From an uncultured Rhizobiaceae group bacterium (GTDB lineage Bacteria; Pseudomonadota; Alphaproteobacteria; Rhizobiales; Rhizobiaceae), in contig CANMVS010000015.1 of the NCBI GenBank assembly GCA_947501445.1, forward strand, positions 98,341-162,340: a stretch of DNA of 64,000 nucleotides, given 5' to 3'. The translations under genes were made by a program, and so were the position numbers. This document shows positions 46,415 through 55,437 of this stretch, piece after piece (the first letter of the stretch is position 1; every line of letters starts with the position of its first letter). The notes under the pieces are model-generated. The model did not search any database. It saw only the letters and a list, made by a program, of their open reading frames with translations, and was not told where the DNA came from.

Positions 46415-46438
46415 GGGCCCGGCCATCAGGCCGGGCCC
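46415..46438 (-). terminator. Strong GC hairpin between binding-protein gene and aldo/keto reductase-RidA gene
   Basis: Perfect 10-bp arms GGGCCCGGCC and GGCCGGGCCC with a 4-nt loop, 6 bp after the binding-protein stop. No T-run follows. It probably stabilises or partly terminates the transcript so that the binding protein is made in excess over the fusion enzyme. Confidence 0.65.
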
Positions 46439-46444
46439 CATTGA

Positions 46445-47704
46445 TCATTTTTCAAGCGTGGCTATGAACGCGTTGACTTCATCAAGCGTGAAATATTTGA
46501 CTTCCCGAGTGCCGCTTTCGTCAAAAGCCCAGGCAACCGCCGGAGCAGAAACATCACCATTTTTGTCAAATGTCACTGGCCCCGTGCCACCCTGATAGGA
46601 GATGTTTTTGCCTTCATCGAGTAATTTGATGGCTTTTTCCAAACCTTCCTTGTTTGGAAAGATCGCTTCGCCTGCCGGATCCGTAACGCGGCCAACCGAA
46701 GCTGCTATGGCTGGCCCTGTGCTTTCAGCAGATGCCTGCATGGCGAGCAATGCAATCATTGCAGCATCAAAACTGTTGGGAAGGCCGGGTCCATTGGGTT
46801 CGGCATTGAATTTCGCCTTGTAGAGTGCGACGAAGTCTTCCGCACTGGCGGTTCGCGGTTGCGCACTATCATGGCCAACGAGATTGCCCAGATATTTCAG
46901 TCCGACATTGTCACGGTATTCATCGGATTTCAGCGCGTTTGCAACAACCATATTCTGCGTGCCGCCAAGTGAAATCCATTCGCGTGTCACCAATGTGCCC
47001 TCCGAAGGGTAAAGAGCCATGTAGATCGCATCCGGCTGCGTTTTCAGGGCTTCGGTTACTTCTGAGCGATAGGACGATTGACCATCGGTAATCGCCGTTG
47101 AAGAGGTGACTTCAATACCAAGTTTTTCAAGGTCAGCCTGCACAAGCTTGCCGATATCCTGTCCCCAGTCATCGTTCTTGTAGAAAATGGCAACCTTCTT
47201 GTATCCGCGTTCCTGTGTCAGCAGAGCTGCCACAGCGGACTGGTTGCGTGTGGTTGCGAATGTGCGGAACCAAAGACCGTCTGTCTTGCCTTCTTCGGCA
47301 ACGCCTGTGAAGGCGGTGGATGAAGAACAGCACGACATCTGCATGACCTTTGACGGCACTGTGACCGATGTCAAAATGGGCATCGATACACCGGACGAAA
47401 CAGCACCAAGCAGCACTGGAACCTTTTCCAGATCAACCAGCGCCTTTGCCGCATCAACACCAATCTTCGGATCAACTTGACTGTCGCGCAGTGACATTTC
47501 AACCTTGCAGCCTTTCACACCGCCGGCTTCATTAAACAGGTCAACGGCAAATTGCGCGGTTGCTGCAATTGGTCTTCCCCAATCTACTGTTGTTGGCAAA
47601 ACGGCGCCGATTTTGACTGTGCAATCCTGCGCCAGCGCCGGCGCAGCGGGCAGACAGACACCGAGTGCCAAAGCACCCCATAGAGTTGTTGTTTTCATAG
47701 ACAT
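46445..47704 (-). CDS. Branched-chain amino acid-type ABC transporter substrate-binding protein (system 1)
   Basis: A 419-residue periplasmic protein of the LivJ/K-like type I fold. Signal peptide residues about 1-25 (TTTLWGALALGVCLPAAPAL, AQ cleavage). Mature part DCTVKIGAVLPTTVDWGRPI, with a double Cys in MSCCSSSTAFTG. A GGAGGG Shine-Dalgarno lies 7 bp before ATG 47704. Family members bind amino acids, amides, urea or aromatic acids, so the ligand is open. The operon's two aldo/keto reductases suggest a carbonyl-containing or sugar-like ligand, which is speculative. Confidence 0.93.
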   Translation of the reverse strand: MSMKTTTLWGALALGVCLPAAPALAQDCTVKIGAVLPTTVDWGRPIAATAQFAVDLFNEAGGVKGCKVEMSLRDSQVDPKIGVDAAKALVDLEKVPVLLGAVSSGVSMPILTSVTVPSKVMQMSCCSSSTAFTGVAEEGKTDGLWFRTFATTRNQSAVAALLTQERGYKKVAIFYKNDDWGQDIGKLVQADLEKLGIEVTSSTAITDGQSSYRSEVTEALKTQPDAIYMALYPSEGTLVTREWISLGGTQNMVVANALKSDEYRDNVGLKYLGNLVGHDSAQPRTASAEDFVALYKAKFNAEPNGPGLPNSFDAAMIALLAMQASAESTGPAIAASVGRVTDPAGEAIFPNKEGLEKAIKLLDEGKNISYQGGTGPVTFDKNGDVSAPAVAWAFDESGTREVKYFTLDEVNAFIATLEK

Positions 47705-47734
47705 GCCATTTCCCTCCTGGTTGTTATTTGGTTT

Positions 47735-48715
47735 TCAACTGGCCTGCGTGGCCTTCGCTGGTGTCACAGGCTCAAATGAATGGGTCGATACGGCCAGTTT
47801 TTCGGGAAGCAGACCACGTGGTTTGGCCAGCAGCATCCCGACAATCAGCAATCCGATAAGAATATATTGCAATGTTCCGGCGTAAATCTGAACATCTGCC
47901 GGTGCAAAGCTGGAAAGCGCCCAGCCGCTGGCCACCCAGCATCCCCAGACGACAAAGGTCCCGGCAATCGCGCCACGATTGTTTCCTGCACCGCCGACGA
48001 TCAGCATGGCCCAGATCTGAAAGGTCAGGATCGGGGCAAGATCCTGCGGGCTGATGAAGGCGTAAAATGTTGCGTATAGACCACCTGCAAGCCCCATGAT
48101 GATGGCACCCAGAACAAAGGCCTGCAAACGCACACGCGCGGGATATTTGCCCAGTGAACGCGCTGCCGTTTCATCTTCTCGTATGGCGCGCAACAGGCGG
48201 CCAAAGGGCGAACGCACCAGCCGCTCCAAAGCCAGATACACCAGCAAAATTACGGCGAGAACGATGGTCAGATAAAACAGGCCGTAGACAAAGGGATTGC
48301 TGATAAAAGCTTCCAAAGGCCGTTCAAAACCCCGGATACCCTTGGCACCACCGGTCCAGAATGTTGCATTGCGTGCAAAAACTTCAACGGCCACGGCAAT
48401 ACCAAAGGTGGCAATGGCCAGATAGTCATGGCGCAACCGGGTCGTTGCAAGGCCAACAATGAATGCAAGAATGCCTGCGCCGAGTGCGCCGCCAATCATT
48501 GCAAGGGGCCAGGCAAGCCCAAAACCGCCAAATTCTCCGGCGCGCTCCGGTCCAGCCAGAATGACCATCACATAGGCGCCAGTTCCAAAAAAGGCGACAA
48601 CACCGCCGTTGAAAATACCGGTATTGCCCCATTGCAGGTTCAATCCCAGCACGGCAATCGCCAGCACAGCGGTAATCGTCAAAAAAAACGTCAAATAGGA
48701 GATAATGCCAATCAT
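47735..48715 (-). CDS. livM: Branched-chain-type ABC transporter permease LivM (system 1)
   Basis: A 326-residue permease with about eight to ten helices. NLQWGNTGIFNGGVVAFFGTGAYV is the LivM opening and AIREDETAARSLGKYPARVRLQAF the cytoplasmic ATPase-contact loop. The start overlaps the LivH stop (4 bp). The C-terminus extends about 20 residues past the last helix. It forms the heterodimeric pore with LivH. Confidence 0.94.
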   Translation of the reverse strand: MIGIISYLTFFLTITAVLAIAVLGLNLQWGNTGIFNGGVVAFFGTGAYVMVILAGPERAGEFGGFGLAWPLAMIGGALGAGILAFIVGLATTRLRHDYLAIATFGIAVAVEVFARNATFWTGGAKGIRGFERPLEAFISNPFVYGLFYLTIVLAVILLVYLALERLVRSPFGRLLRAIREDETAARSLGKYPARVRLQAFVLGAIIMGLAGGLYATFYAFISPQDLAPILTFQIWAMLIVGGAGNNRGAIAGTFVVWGCWVASGWALSSFAPADVQIYAGTLQYILIGLLIVGMLLAKPRGLLPEKLAVSTHSFEPVTPAKATQAS

Positions 48716-49623
48716 CGCGTTTCTCCAAACAGCCCGTTGGGACGGATATAGAGGGTGACGAGAATGACCAGAAACGGAATGGCTGGCTTGTATCCGGCTG
48801 GCAACAGCAGGATGGCAAAGGAGGAGGCCAAACCAACAATGAACCCGCCAAACATGGCCCCCGAAACGCTGCCAAGCCCGCCGACAATGGCCGCAGCAAA
48901 GAGTGACAAAACAAGGTCGCGTCCCATGACGGGGCTGAGTTGATTGTCTATGCCATATAGAACCCCGGCAATGGCAGCCAGGCCGCCGCCAATAATCCAG
49001 GTAAGGCGCACAACAGATTCAAGGGGAATGCCATTCACCTGGGCAAGTGTAGGGTTCTCAGCCACGGCACGCAGGGCAAATCCCAGGGTTGTTCGCGTCA
49101 ACAGCAGGTGAAGCGCCACCATTGCCATCAACGCCATAACCAATATGGCAACCTGATCCGGCTTGATGAGCAGCAGAGGATCAGCGCTGACCATCGTCGC
49201 AAAGGAAATTTCATCGCTGTAGCGCTGGGTGTTCAGACCGAAGATCAGACCGATGACGTTTCTGATGATCAGGGCAACGCCGAAGGATGCAAAAACCATG
49301 GTCAAAGCGCCGGCCTTGTTGCGCAGGCGCCGAAACACCAGTTGATCAACGATGATGGCCGTTCCACCGGTAAAGGCAGCAGACGCCAGCATGGCCAGAG
49401 CCAGGGCGGCGGACATGGAAAACGGTGAGAACAGCGTTGCCATCGGCGGTGCAATGGCTGCCAGAACTGTATCAAAAGTCAGGGCGCAGTAAGCGCCGAT
49501 GGATAACAATTCGGCGTGGGAGAAATTGGCAAATTTGAGTATGTGCATGACCAGGGTCAGGCCAATGGCACCCAACGAGAGGATTGATCCGACCAATATG
49601 CCATCAAACAGCGCCTGTATCAT
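48712..49623 (-). CDS. livH: Branched-chain-type ABC transporter permease LivH (system 1)
   Basis: A 303-residue permease. It starts IQALFDGILVGSILSLGAIGL and has KFANFSHAELLSIGAY, the LivH hallmark, plus AVAENPTLAQVNGIPLESVVRLTW as the coupling loop. It overlaps LivF before it and LivM after it by 4 bp each, so stoichiometry is probably set by translational coupling. Confidence 0.95.
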   Translation of the reverse strand: MIQALFDGILVGSILSLGAIGLTLVMHILKFANFSHAELLSIGAYCALTFDTVLAAIAPPMATLFSPFSMSAALALAMLASAAFTGGTAIIVDQLVFRRLRNKAGALTMVFASFGVALIIRNVIGLIFGLNTQRYSDEISFATMVSADPLLLIKPDQVAILVMALMAMVALHLLLTRTTLGFALRAVAENPTLAQVNGIPLESVVRLTWIIGGGLAAIAGVLYGIDNQLSPVMGRDLVLSLFAAAIVGGLGSVSGAMFGGFIVGLASSFAILLLPAGYKPAIPFLVILVTLYIRPNGLFGETR

Positions 49624-50357
49624 GCTGCGCCCCGCCGCTTGCCGCCGAGGTAAATCTCACCAACGATCGGATCGTTGAGAATTGCGTCGGCTGCACCTTC
49701 GTGCTGGTTTTGACCGTCAGCCAGAATATAGGCCCGGTCTGAAGCACCAAGAGCGAGCTTGGCGTTTTGCTCGACGAGTAAAACCGAAACGCCCTGTTGC
49801 GCGATCGTGCGGATAAGGGAAAGCACTTCCTGCGCCGCGATGGGCGACAGGCCGGCTGTTGGTTCATCCATCAAAATTAATTGGGGTGACGATATCAGCG
49901 CCATGGCTATGGCCAGTACCTGACGCTGGCCGCCGGACAGGGCGCCGGCGCGGATTTTTGCCCGTTCCTGAAGAATAGGGAAAAGATCGATCATGCTGTC
50001 GATCCGGCGTTTCGGTTCGGCCTTGCAGCGGCGTGCAGCCAGCGCCAGGTTTTGCTGTACCGTGAGTGTTGTAAATATGTTGGCTGTCTGCGGCACATAG
50101 GCCAGGTCGAAGTGGCCGAGCCTGTCAGGGCTGATCCCCACCAGGCTTGTTTCACCCAGCGTGATTGATCCCGCTTCAATAATAACGAGACCTGCAATGG
50201 CCTTGATGAGTGTCGATTTGCCGGCGCCATTCGGGCCGATGATTGTGACGATTTCACCCTTGCCAACGCTCAAATCGATATCCCGGATAATGGGAAGTGC
50301 GGGTCGGTAACCGGCGGTCAGACCGGATATTTTTAGAAAACATCTGGTTTCACGCAT
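49620..50357 (-). CDS. livF: Branched-chain-type ABC transporter ATPase LivF (system 1)
   Basis: A 245-residue ATPase. Walker A GPNGAGKST, Q-loop YVPQTANIFTTLTVQQNL, signature LSGGQRQVLAIAMAL, Walker B LILMDEPTAGLSP. I use ATG 50357 (MRETRCFLKISGLTAGY), inside the 8-bp overlap with LivG; the open frame runs further upstream in the LivG gene but is not LivF-like. Confidence 0.94.
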   Translation of the reverse strand: MRETRCFLKISGLTAGYRPALPIIRDIDLSVGKGEIVTIIGPNGAGKSTLIKAIAGLVIIEAGSITLGETSLVGISPDRLGHFDLAYVPQTANIFTTLTVQQNLALAARRCKAEPKRRIDSMIDLFPILQERAKIRAGALSGGQRQVLAIAMALISSPQLILMDEPTAGLSPIAAQEVLSLIRTIAQQGVSVLLVEQNAKLALGASDRAYILADGQNQHEGAADAILNDPIVGEIYLGGKRRGAA

Positions 50358-51153
50358 CGGGCGCAACCCCCAGATAAGCATCAAGCAGTGTTTCATTTGA
50401 CTGGGCACCGGCAGCGTCACCCTCAAAGATGATGCGGCCGTTGGCCATGGCAACAATATGGTGGCAATGGCGCATGACCAGATCCATGTCATGCTCGATG
50501 ATCAAAAACGTGCAGCCGCGCGCGTTAAGCTCCTCGATTTTTTCGATAAGCAGATTGGTCAAAACCGGATTGACGCCAGCTGCCGGTTCATCAAGCATGA
50601 TCATGGATGGCGCGCGCATCAGTACGCGGGCCAGTTCAAGCAATTTTTGCTGTCCGCCGGACAAACGCCCGGCTGCCTCATCTGCAACCTGTTCGAGATT
50701 GGTAAAGGCCAGAACCTCGTGGGCTTTTTGGGAAATTTCGTCTTCGCGCTGTTGAATTTTACCGCGCGCAAATATCGGAGCCCATAGCGTTTCGCCCAAT
50801 TGGTCGGGCGCTGACAGCATGAGGTTTTCAAAAACACTCATTTCGGCAAAGGGACGCGGTATCTGAAACGTGCGTGCAAGGCCCAGGTGGTAAATGTCAT
50901 TGGGTTGCAATGTGTTGATAGGCCGACCGTCAAAGCGGATTGATCCTGCATCGCTTTGCTGTTCGCCGGCAATTGTGTTGAAAAGGGTGGATTTGCCCGC
51001 GCCATTGGGACCGATCAGTCCGGTGATGGAGCCACGTGTTATCTTTAGCGACACATCATTGACTGCCCGAAATCCACCAAAGGCAACAGATATGCCATCG
51101 GTCTCCAGCAAAGGTGCCGCGGAGGCGTCGCCAATGGGCGAGGGGACGATCAT
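50350..51153 (-). CDS. livG: Branched-chain-type ABC transporter ATPase LivG (system 1)
   Basis: A 267-residue ATPase. Walker A GPNGAGKST, Q-loop LARTFQIPRPFAEMSVFENL, signature LSGGQQKLLELARVL, Walker B MIMLDEPAAGVNP and the EHDMDLVM switch region. It is shorter between Q-loop and signature than E. coli LivG but complete. The start overlaps the aldo/keto reductase stop (ATGA). Confidence 0.95.
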   Translation of the reverse strand: MIVPSPIGDASAAPLLETDGISVAFGGFRAVNDVSLKITRGSITGLIGPNGAGKSTLFNTIAGEQQSDAGSIRFDGRPINTLQPNDIYHLGLARTFQIPRPFAEMSVFENLMLSAPDQLGETLWAPIFARGKIQQREDEISQKAHEVLAFTNLEQVADEAAGRLSGGQQKLLELARVLMRAPSMIMLDEPAAGVNPVLTNLLIEKIEELNARGCTFLIIEHDMDLVMRHCHHIVAMANGRIIFEGDAAGAQSNETLLDAYLGVAPDA

Positions 51154-52199
51154 TGTGCCCCGCCAAGATTGTATTTCATGATGCGCCCGTGCCGTCCGGT
51201 TCTGTCGCCTTCCAGATCATAAACCGCACCGAGCGGTCCTTGCCGCTTGCTCAGCACCACATCGAGATTGCTGCGATCATCATCATCAAGCGCCAGTGAA
51301 AATATGGCCAGGGTTTGCGGCAGATGGGATGCGGTTCTTGCACCAATAATGACGGCGGCAACCTGCTGCTGTTCAAGCACCCACCGGCAGGCGACGGCAT
51401 CCAGTGTGACATTGTGTTTTGCCGCTATCGCGTCGAGAACACTCATCAATTGCTGGAACAGATCCCAACCGCCGAACTCATCAATAATCAGGCGGTATTT
51501 GATCAAAGACCGGTTGGTGAATTCATAACCGGGGTCAGGCGATCCCAGCCATTTGGGTGTCAGGAAGCCACCGGCCAGGACACCATAGCTGAGGATTTTC
51601 ATATTGTGGCTGGCGCACCAGCGGGTGAATTGCCCGGCTGGTCTGTTGTCGAGCAGCGAGTATTGTACCTGCGTCGATACGAGGTCCAACCCGGCATCTA
51701 TGAAAGGTTCCATCGCTCGCGTGTCCCAGTTGGTCGTTCCCAAAAGGCGGATTTTACCCCTGGCCTGAATATCCTTCAGGCAAGCCAGAACGTCATAGGG
51801 ATTGCCGCGTGCCAGATCCCACCAGAAAAACTGCACAAGATCGAGTTGTTCGACCCGCAAACGCCGCAGTGAGCGGTCAACAATAGCTTCAATGTCCGCA
51901 GCAGTGGCGATATCAAGTTGGTCCATGTCGGGAACAAGCTTGGTGTGAATTTTTATTCTTCCGGCAATTTCAGAGCCGCGATTTTTACGAATTCCATCAA
52001 TGAAATCACCGATGAGCTCTTCAACGCCGACATAAATATCGGCGCAGTCGAAAGCGGTAATGCCAGCGTCCAGAAAGGGCTCCATATCGGCAATTGAACG
52101 GGCACGATCCACGGTGCCGTGCCCGCCAGCCAACTGCCATCCGCCTTTGATGACCCGGGCTATTTCATAGTCGGGTCGTAAAAGAACTGCTTCAGTCAT
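51150..52199 (-). CDS. Aldo/keto reductase family protein lacking the usual catalytic His
   Basis: A 349-residue TIM-barrel protein clearly related to the reductase half of the fusion at 44934-46397 (shared FDCADIY/FDMADHY, ILSYGVLAGGFLTPKWLG/ILAYGTLAGGFFSEKWLG). Asp and Tyr (ITAFDCADIYVG) and Lys (IHTKLVPD) are present, but where the partner has LLQLHWW this one reads LVQFFWW, replacing the catalytic His by Phe. It may therefore act on an unusual substrate or do a different reaction. I use ATG 52199 (MTEAVLLRPDYEIA), with an 8-bp overlap with the gene before it. Confidence 0.87.
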   Translation of the reverse strand: MTEAVLLRPDYEIARVIKGGWQLAGGHGTVDRARSIADMEPFLDAGITAFDCADIYVGVEELIGDFIDGIRKNRGSEIAGRIKIHTKLVPDMDQLDIATAADIEAIVDRSLRRLRVEQLDLVQFFWWDLARGNPYDVLACLKDIQARGKIRLLGTTNWDTRAMEPFIDAGLDLVSTQVQYSLLDNRPAGQFTRWCASHNMKILSYGVLAGGFLTPKWLGSPDPGYEFTNRSLIKYRLIIDEFGGWDLFQQLMSVLDAIAAKHNVTLDAVACRWVLEQQQVAAVIIGARTASHLPQTLAIFSLALDDDDRSNLDVVLSKRQGPLGAVYDLEGDRTGRHGRIMKYNLGGAQ

Positions 52200-52563
52200 T
52201 GGTGTGATCTTTCTGCCAATAGGGCGTGCTATGGGCAGATGGCAGGCCGGATGTTTCGGCATGTTTGAAGGTTCGTCTTCCGGTGCGGCTTATGCGAAAA
52301 CGGCCACCGCAATGGGGATCAGGGCAGGCAATTTCCGCGTCTGTCGTCATCCAGTCATCTTCATCTGTAACGCGTTGTTTGGCAGGAAAAAACGGCAGCA
52401 GTGCCGCAAGGGGATACATCGGGAAGTGGTTGTTTTCGGGAAACACCAGATTCTCGCCCTCAACCAGAAAGAATGAGCCCTCCGGGTGGTTGCAGATCAT
52501 TGGCTTGTCGCCGGCGACAACGTCCACCCGAAGGTCAAACAGCTCAAAGCTTTTATCTTTCAC
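52192..52563 (-). CDS. TIGR04076 family protein, first gene of ABC-transporter operon
   Basis: A 123-residue protein of unknown function that resembles the TIGR04076 family: a short N-terminal strand pair (FELFDLRVDVVAGDKPMIC), the central YPLAALLPFFPAKQR, and a C-terminal CPDPHCGGRFRI with two Cys and a His that could bind a metal. I use GTG 52563, which follows GGGGGG; the frame is open back to 52644 without a Shine-Dalgarno and through the operator-like repeats. It leads the operon and overlaps the aldo/keto reductase by 8 bp. Confidence 0.72.
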   Translation of the reverse strand: MKDKSFELFDLRVDVVAGDKPMICNHPEGSFFLVEGENLVFPENNHFPMYPLAALLPFFPAKQRVTDEDDWMTTDAEIACPDPHCGGRFRISRTGRRTFKHAETSGLPSAHSTPYWQKDHTND

Positions 52564-52581
52564 ATGGCCCCCCGGGATTGT

Positions 52582-52609
52582 TTTGTGATATGTTATTTGT
52601 GATATCTTA
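52582..52609. promoter_or_regulatory. Tandem 14-bp direct repeat, likely GntR-family operator
   Basis: TTTGTGATATGTTA (52582-52595) is followed at once by TTTGTGATATCTTA (52596-52609), one mismatch. It lies 19 bp upstream of the operon's GTG start and 162 bp upstream of the divergent GntR gene. The shared ATAT core with TTGTG is a plausible FCD-GntR half-site. Confidence 0.6.
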
Positions 52610-52770
52610 TCCGGGATGGTGCTGTGCCGCCGCCTAAATGTCAAGATTTACCCTGTGGAGGGATGCGTGATTGCAATATTCGATCCGATTGAACCGTCCT
52701 ATGATTGGCAATGCTGTCTGACGCGGGATGATACCTGTGCACCCCGGCGATTGTTTTGAAAGAGGGTAAT

Positions 52771-53466
52771 GTGCAAAAACACCTGAAGGTTCAGTCATCA
52801 CAAATGCCTGATCTAGGCCCAGTCCGTTCGGTCAATCTGCGCGACACCGTTTACCAGCAGTTGAAAACCGCATTCATGGCCGGTTATTTCGCCCCCGGAG
52901 ACTATCTTAATCTTCGCACCCTGGCGGATCGGTTTGAAACCAGCATCACACCGGTTCGCGAGGCAGTTCGTCGCCTTGTGGCGGAAGGCGCGCTTGTTGA
53001 TGCACCCGCCCGAGCCCTGCGGGTGCCACCGTTGCAACGCTCACGGCTGATCGATCTCAAACAGGCAAGGCTTGGCATTGAAAGCATGGTGACGGAACTT
53101 GCGGTTCAGCGCATAACCAAGGCTGACATCGAGCGCCTTGAGACAATCCTTGATGAGGCCGGTGACACGGTTGCAACATCGCCCATCGACGAACTGAAAT
53201 ACAATCAACGTTTTCACTTCACGCTCTACGAAATTGGCAATTCACCAACCCTGCTGCGGTTCATAGAGAGCCTGTGGCTTCAATACGGTCCGTTCCTCAA
53301 CCTGATCCACTACACGATTGATCCGAACATTACCGGCAGTCACAAGGATCACCGCAACATCGTCGCCGCCGCTCGGGCCGGGGATGCGCAAGCGGCCAAA
53401 CGGGCACTGGTCAAGGATGTGTCGAGGTCATTTGATATTCTGGATGCCTATACCAAGGATACGTAG
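52771..53466 (+). CDS. GntR family transcriptional regulator, FCD subgroup
   Basis: A 231-residue regulator. The winged HTH is at about 20-85 (LRDTVYQQLKTAFMAGYFAP, then LADRFETSITPVREAVRRLV). The FCD effector domain carries the metal-binding Asp/His pattern (NQRFHFTLYE; HKDHRNIVAAARAGD). I use GTG 52771 after AGAGGG; TTG 52756 and ATG 52804 are alternatives. It is divergent from the ABC-transporter operon and is its probable repressor, with a small organic-acid-like effector expected for this subgroup. Confidence 0.92.
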   Translation: MQKHLKVQSSQMPDLGPVRSVNLRDTVYQQLKTAFMAGYFAPGDYLNLRTLADRFETSITPVREAVRRLVAEGALVDAPARALRVPPLQRSRLIDLKQARLGIESMVTELAVQRITKADIERLETILDEAGDTVATSPIDELKYNQRFHFTLYEIGNSPTLLRFIESLWLQYGPFLNLIHYTIDPNITGSHKDHRNIVAAARAGDAQAAKRALVKDVSRSFDILDAYTKDT

Positions 53467-53948
53467 GTTTGTTGGTCGGAGTGACTGCTTACGCCGATGC
53501 TCAGAGCATAGTTAGTCAAATTGAGGTTGTTGATCTCACACATCAAAGGAAAACGTGCATTAAGCAGCGTGTCTCCGGTTATGCGGTGTAAAATCAAGCT
53601 GCCTGCGAATTAGGGTGATAGGGCAATTTTAGTTCTGGGCTATGGAATAGGACTTCGGATCCGCAGGTGCTCTGGTGATTTAGACTATATTTCAAGTTGT
53701 ATACAACCTTATTTCGTAGATCATATATTTTGTCTATTTGTTCAACGTTGTCGTATTTGACGATCCAGTGCTTATGGGGGCTTTTTTTTATCGCAACGGC
53801 TACTTTCTCATGGTCGGATTTAGTGGGAGCAGGTCAAATGCGCCCGGATCAGACACGCTTTGCTGATACATCTCTTTATATTTGGCTGCATCTGCCCATG
53901 CGTTCTTGGTGGCATTTTTTAATATGGGGTAGGTGGTAGTTTCAGTCA
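53467..53948. other. Intergenic region of 482 bp with palindrome and solitary IS end
   Basis: No gene is supported here: the only frames are short and lack a Shine-Dalgarno. Two elements stand out. GTTGTATACAAC at 53696-53707 is a perfect 12-bp palindrome like operators of GntR/FCD regulators. At 53813-53838 lies an IS end described separately. Base composition becomes visibly AT-richer from about 53600, marking the edge of the downstream island. Confidence 0.6.
53813..53838 (-). mobile_element. Solitary IS terminal inverted repeat
   Basis: These 26 bp are the exact reverse complement of 62799-62824, the left end of the IS3-family element near the window's right edge (TGACCTGCTCCCACTAAATC when read on the minus strand). 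Similarity stops immediately beyond, and no transposase sequence is attached. It marks the left side of a ~9-kb segment bounded by inverted IS ends. Confidence 0.8.
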
Positions 53949-55211
53949 TTATGATATTTCATTCATGTGATTTTTCATTACGCCTGAATTCGAGCGTGAG
54001 GCTGTAAGAACCAATTCCGCTACAATCTCTGAAGTCGCGGCGGAAAGCGTCCAGCCCAAATGTCCGTGGCCTGTGTTGTAAAATATGCCGTGCCGCTTTC
54101 CAGCGGCAACTTTTGGCATCATGTTGGGCATCATCGGCCTAAGCCCTGCCCATGGAACAGCATGTTCGGTTGAGACATTGGGGAAGAGTTTTTCACACCA
54201 TTTGACGAGAGGCTTTATCCGGTCATCACGGATGTCTCGGTTCATACCGTTGAATTCTGCCGTACCTGCTATCCGGTAACGGTCTTTGCCCAAACGGCTT
54301 GCAACGATCTTTGCTTTGTCGTCGAGAAGGCTCACCCAGGGAGCAGCATCCTGACTTTTTTTATCGTCCAGATTGACAGTGATTGAATACCCTTTGACCG
54401 GATAGACATTGACACGATCGCCCAATTGAGCAGCAAAATGACGGCTTGCGACACCGGCACACACAACAATACCTTCAAATGTGTCGTAGTTTTTTTCGCC
54501 TTCACTGTCCCATTCGACGCGCGTTCGAATGCCTATTTGTTTAAGAGAAATCACGTCTGCGTTAAAGTGAAATTTAGTCCCAAGCCTTTCGCATGCTTGC
54601 GACAAGTGTGTGCTGTATTGATGTATGTCGCCAGAAAAGTCGCTCTTGGTATAAAAGCCGCCAACCAGATCGCATTTGATCGCTGGCTCTATATCGTAGG
54701 CCTCTTGAGGTGAGACTTCATAGCGCTGCAAGCCGCCTTTGCGTAGAAGTTCATTCACCCTTTTGGCGTGCTTGAGCTCCTTTGAATCTTGATAGACATG
54801 GAGGATACCGCGATCCTCACAATCGAACTCAAACCCTTCATTTTTAGCGTAGCGTCTGAGATGCTCTCGTGCCGAAAGTGCCAATCTGACAGTTTCGGTT
54901 GTATTGGTTTCGTAGTTTGGGATGTTACCCATGAATTCAGCCATCCAGGAATATTTATGCCAACTTGGTTTTGGGTTCACAAGTAGGGGTGCACTCGGTT
55001 CAAACATCCACTTGATGCCTTTGAGGATTGTTCCCCATTGGGTCCAAACTTCTGCATTTGATGCGGACAATTGACCCCCATTTGCAAAAGAGGTTTCCAT
55101 GGCAACATATCGATTACGATCAAATACGGTTACATCAAATCCCCGCTGTAAAAGCGCATAGGCAGTGGTTACGCCAGTGATACCAGCACCAATAACGGCA
55201 ATTTGTTTCAT
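53949..55211 (-). CDS. dadA: DadA-type FAD-dependent D-amino acid dehydrogenase
   Basis: A 420-residue flavoprotein of the DAO fold. The FAD motif GAGITGVTTAYALLQRG starts at residue 8; FANGGQLSASNAEVW is the DadA substrate/FAD signature; the C-terminal YNTGHGHLGWTLSAATSE is characteristic of DadA. It oxidatively deaminates D-amino acids at the membrane, passing electrons to the respiratory chain; the preferred substrate here is not known. I use ATG 55211 (MKQIAVIGAG) after TGGAAAAAC. It lies downstream of the glycine riboswitch and gcv scar on the same strand, so it may be under that switch. Confidence 0.9.
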   Translation of the reverse strand: MKQIAVIGAGITGVTTAYALLQRGFDVTVFDRNRYVAMETSFANGGQLSASNAEVWTQWGTILKGIKWMFEPSAPLLVNPKPSWHKYSWMAEFMGNIPNYETNTTETVRLALSAREHLRRYAKNEGFEFDCEDRGILHVYQDSKELKHAKRVNELLRKGGLQRYEVSPQEAYDIEPAIKCDLVGGFYTKSDFSGDIHQYSTHLSQACERLGTKFHFNADVISLKQIGIRTRVEWDSEGEKNYDTFEGIVVCAGVASRHFAAQLGDRVNVYPVKGYSITVNLDDKKSQDAAPWVSLLDDKAKIVASRLGKDRYRIAGTAEFNGMNRDIRDDRIKPLVKWCEKLFPNVSTEHAVPWAGLRPMMPNMMPKVAAGKRHGIFYNTGHGHLGWTLSAATSEIVAELVLTASRSNSGVMKNHMNEIS

Positions 55212-55437
55212 CAGTTTTTCCAGTTTTTTATTGGATGACTGTGAAGGCCATCGGTCTTCTTGATCAAATTCATTACACTGCAAGCTCTTCGATGGGCGGG
55301 CACGTGCAAACCAAATTTCTGTCTCCATGGGCATTGTCCACGCGCGAAACTATCGCCCAGTACTTTGAACCAGCATCGTCTGTACCAGTTGGGTATTCAG
55401 CTTGCCTACGGCTGTAGGGGTGAGACCATTCACCAGA
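55212..55437. other. Spacer between the gcv scar and dadA
   Basis: 226 bp with no recognised gene, terminator hairpin with T-run or second promoter that I can defend. It is consistent with read-through from the riboswitch leader into dadA. Confidence 0.4.

Noticed and set aside
53697..53939. An 80-codon frame with hydrophobic stretches
   Set aside because: It starts at TTG without a Shine-Dalgarno, overlaps the palindrome and the solitary IS end, and resembles no known protein.
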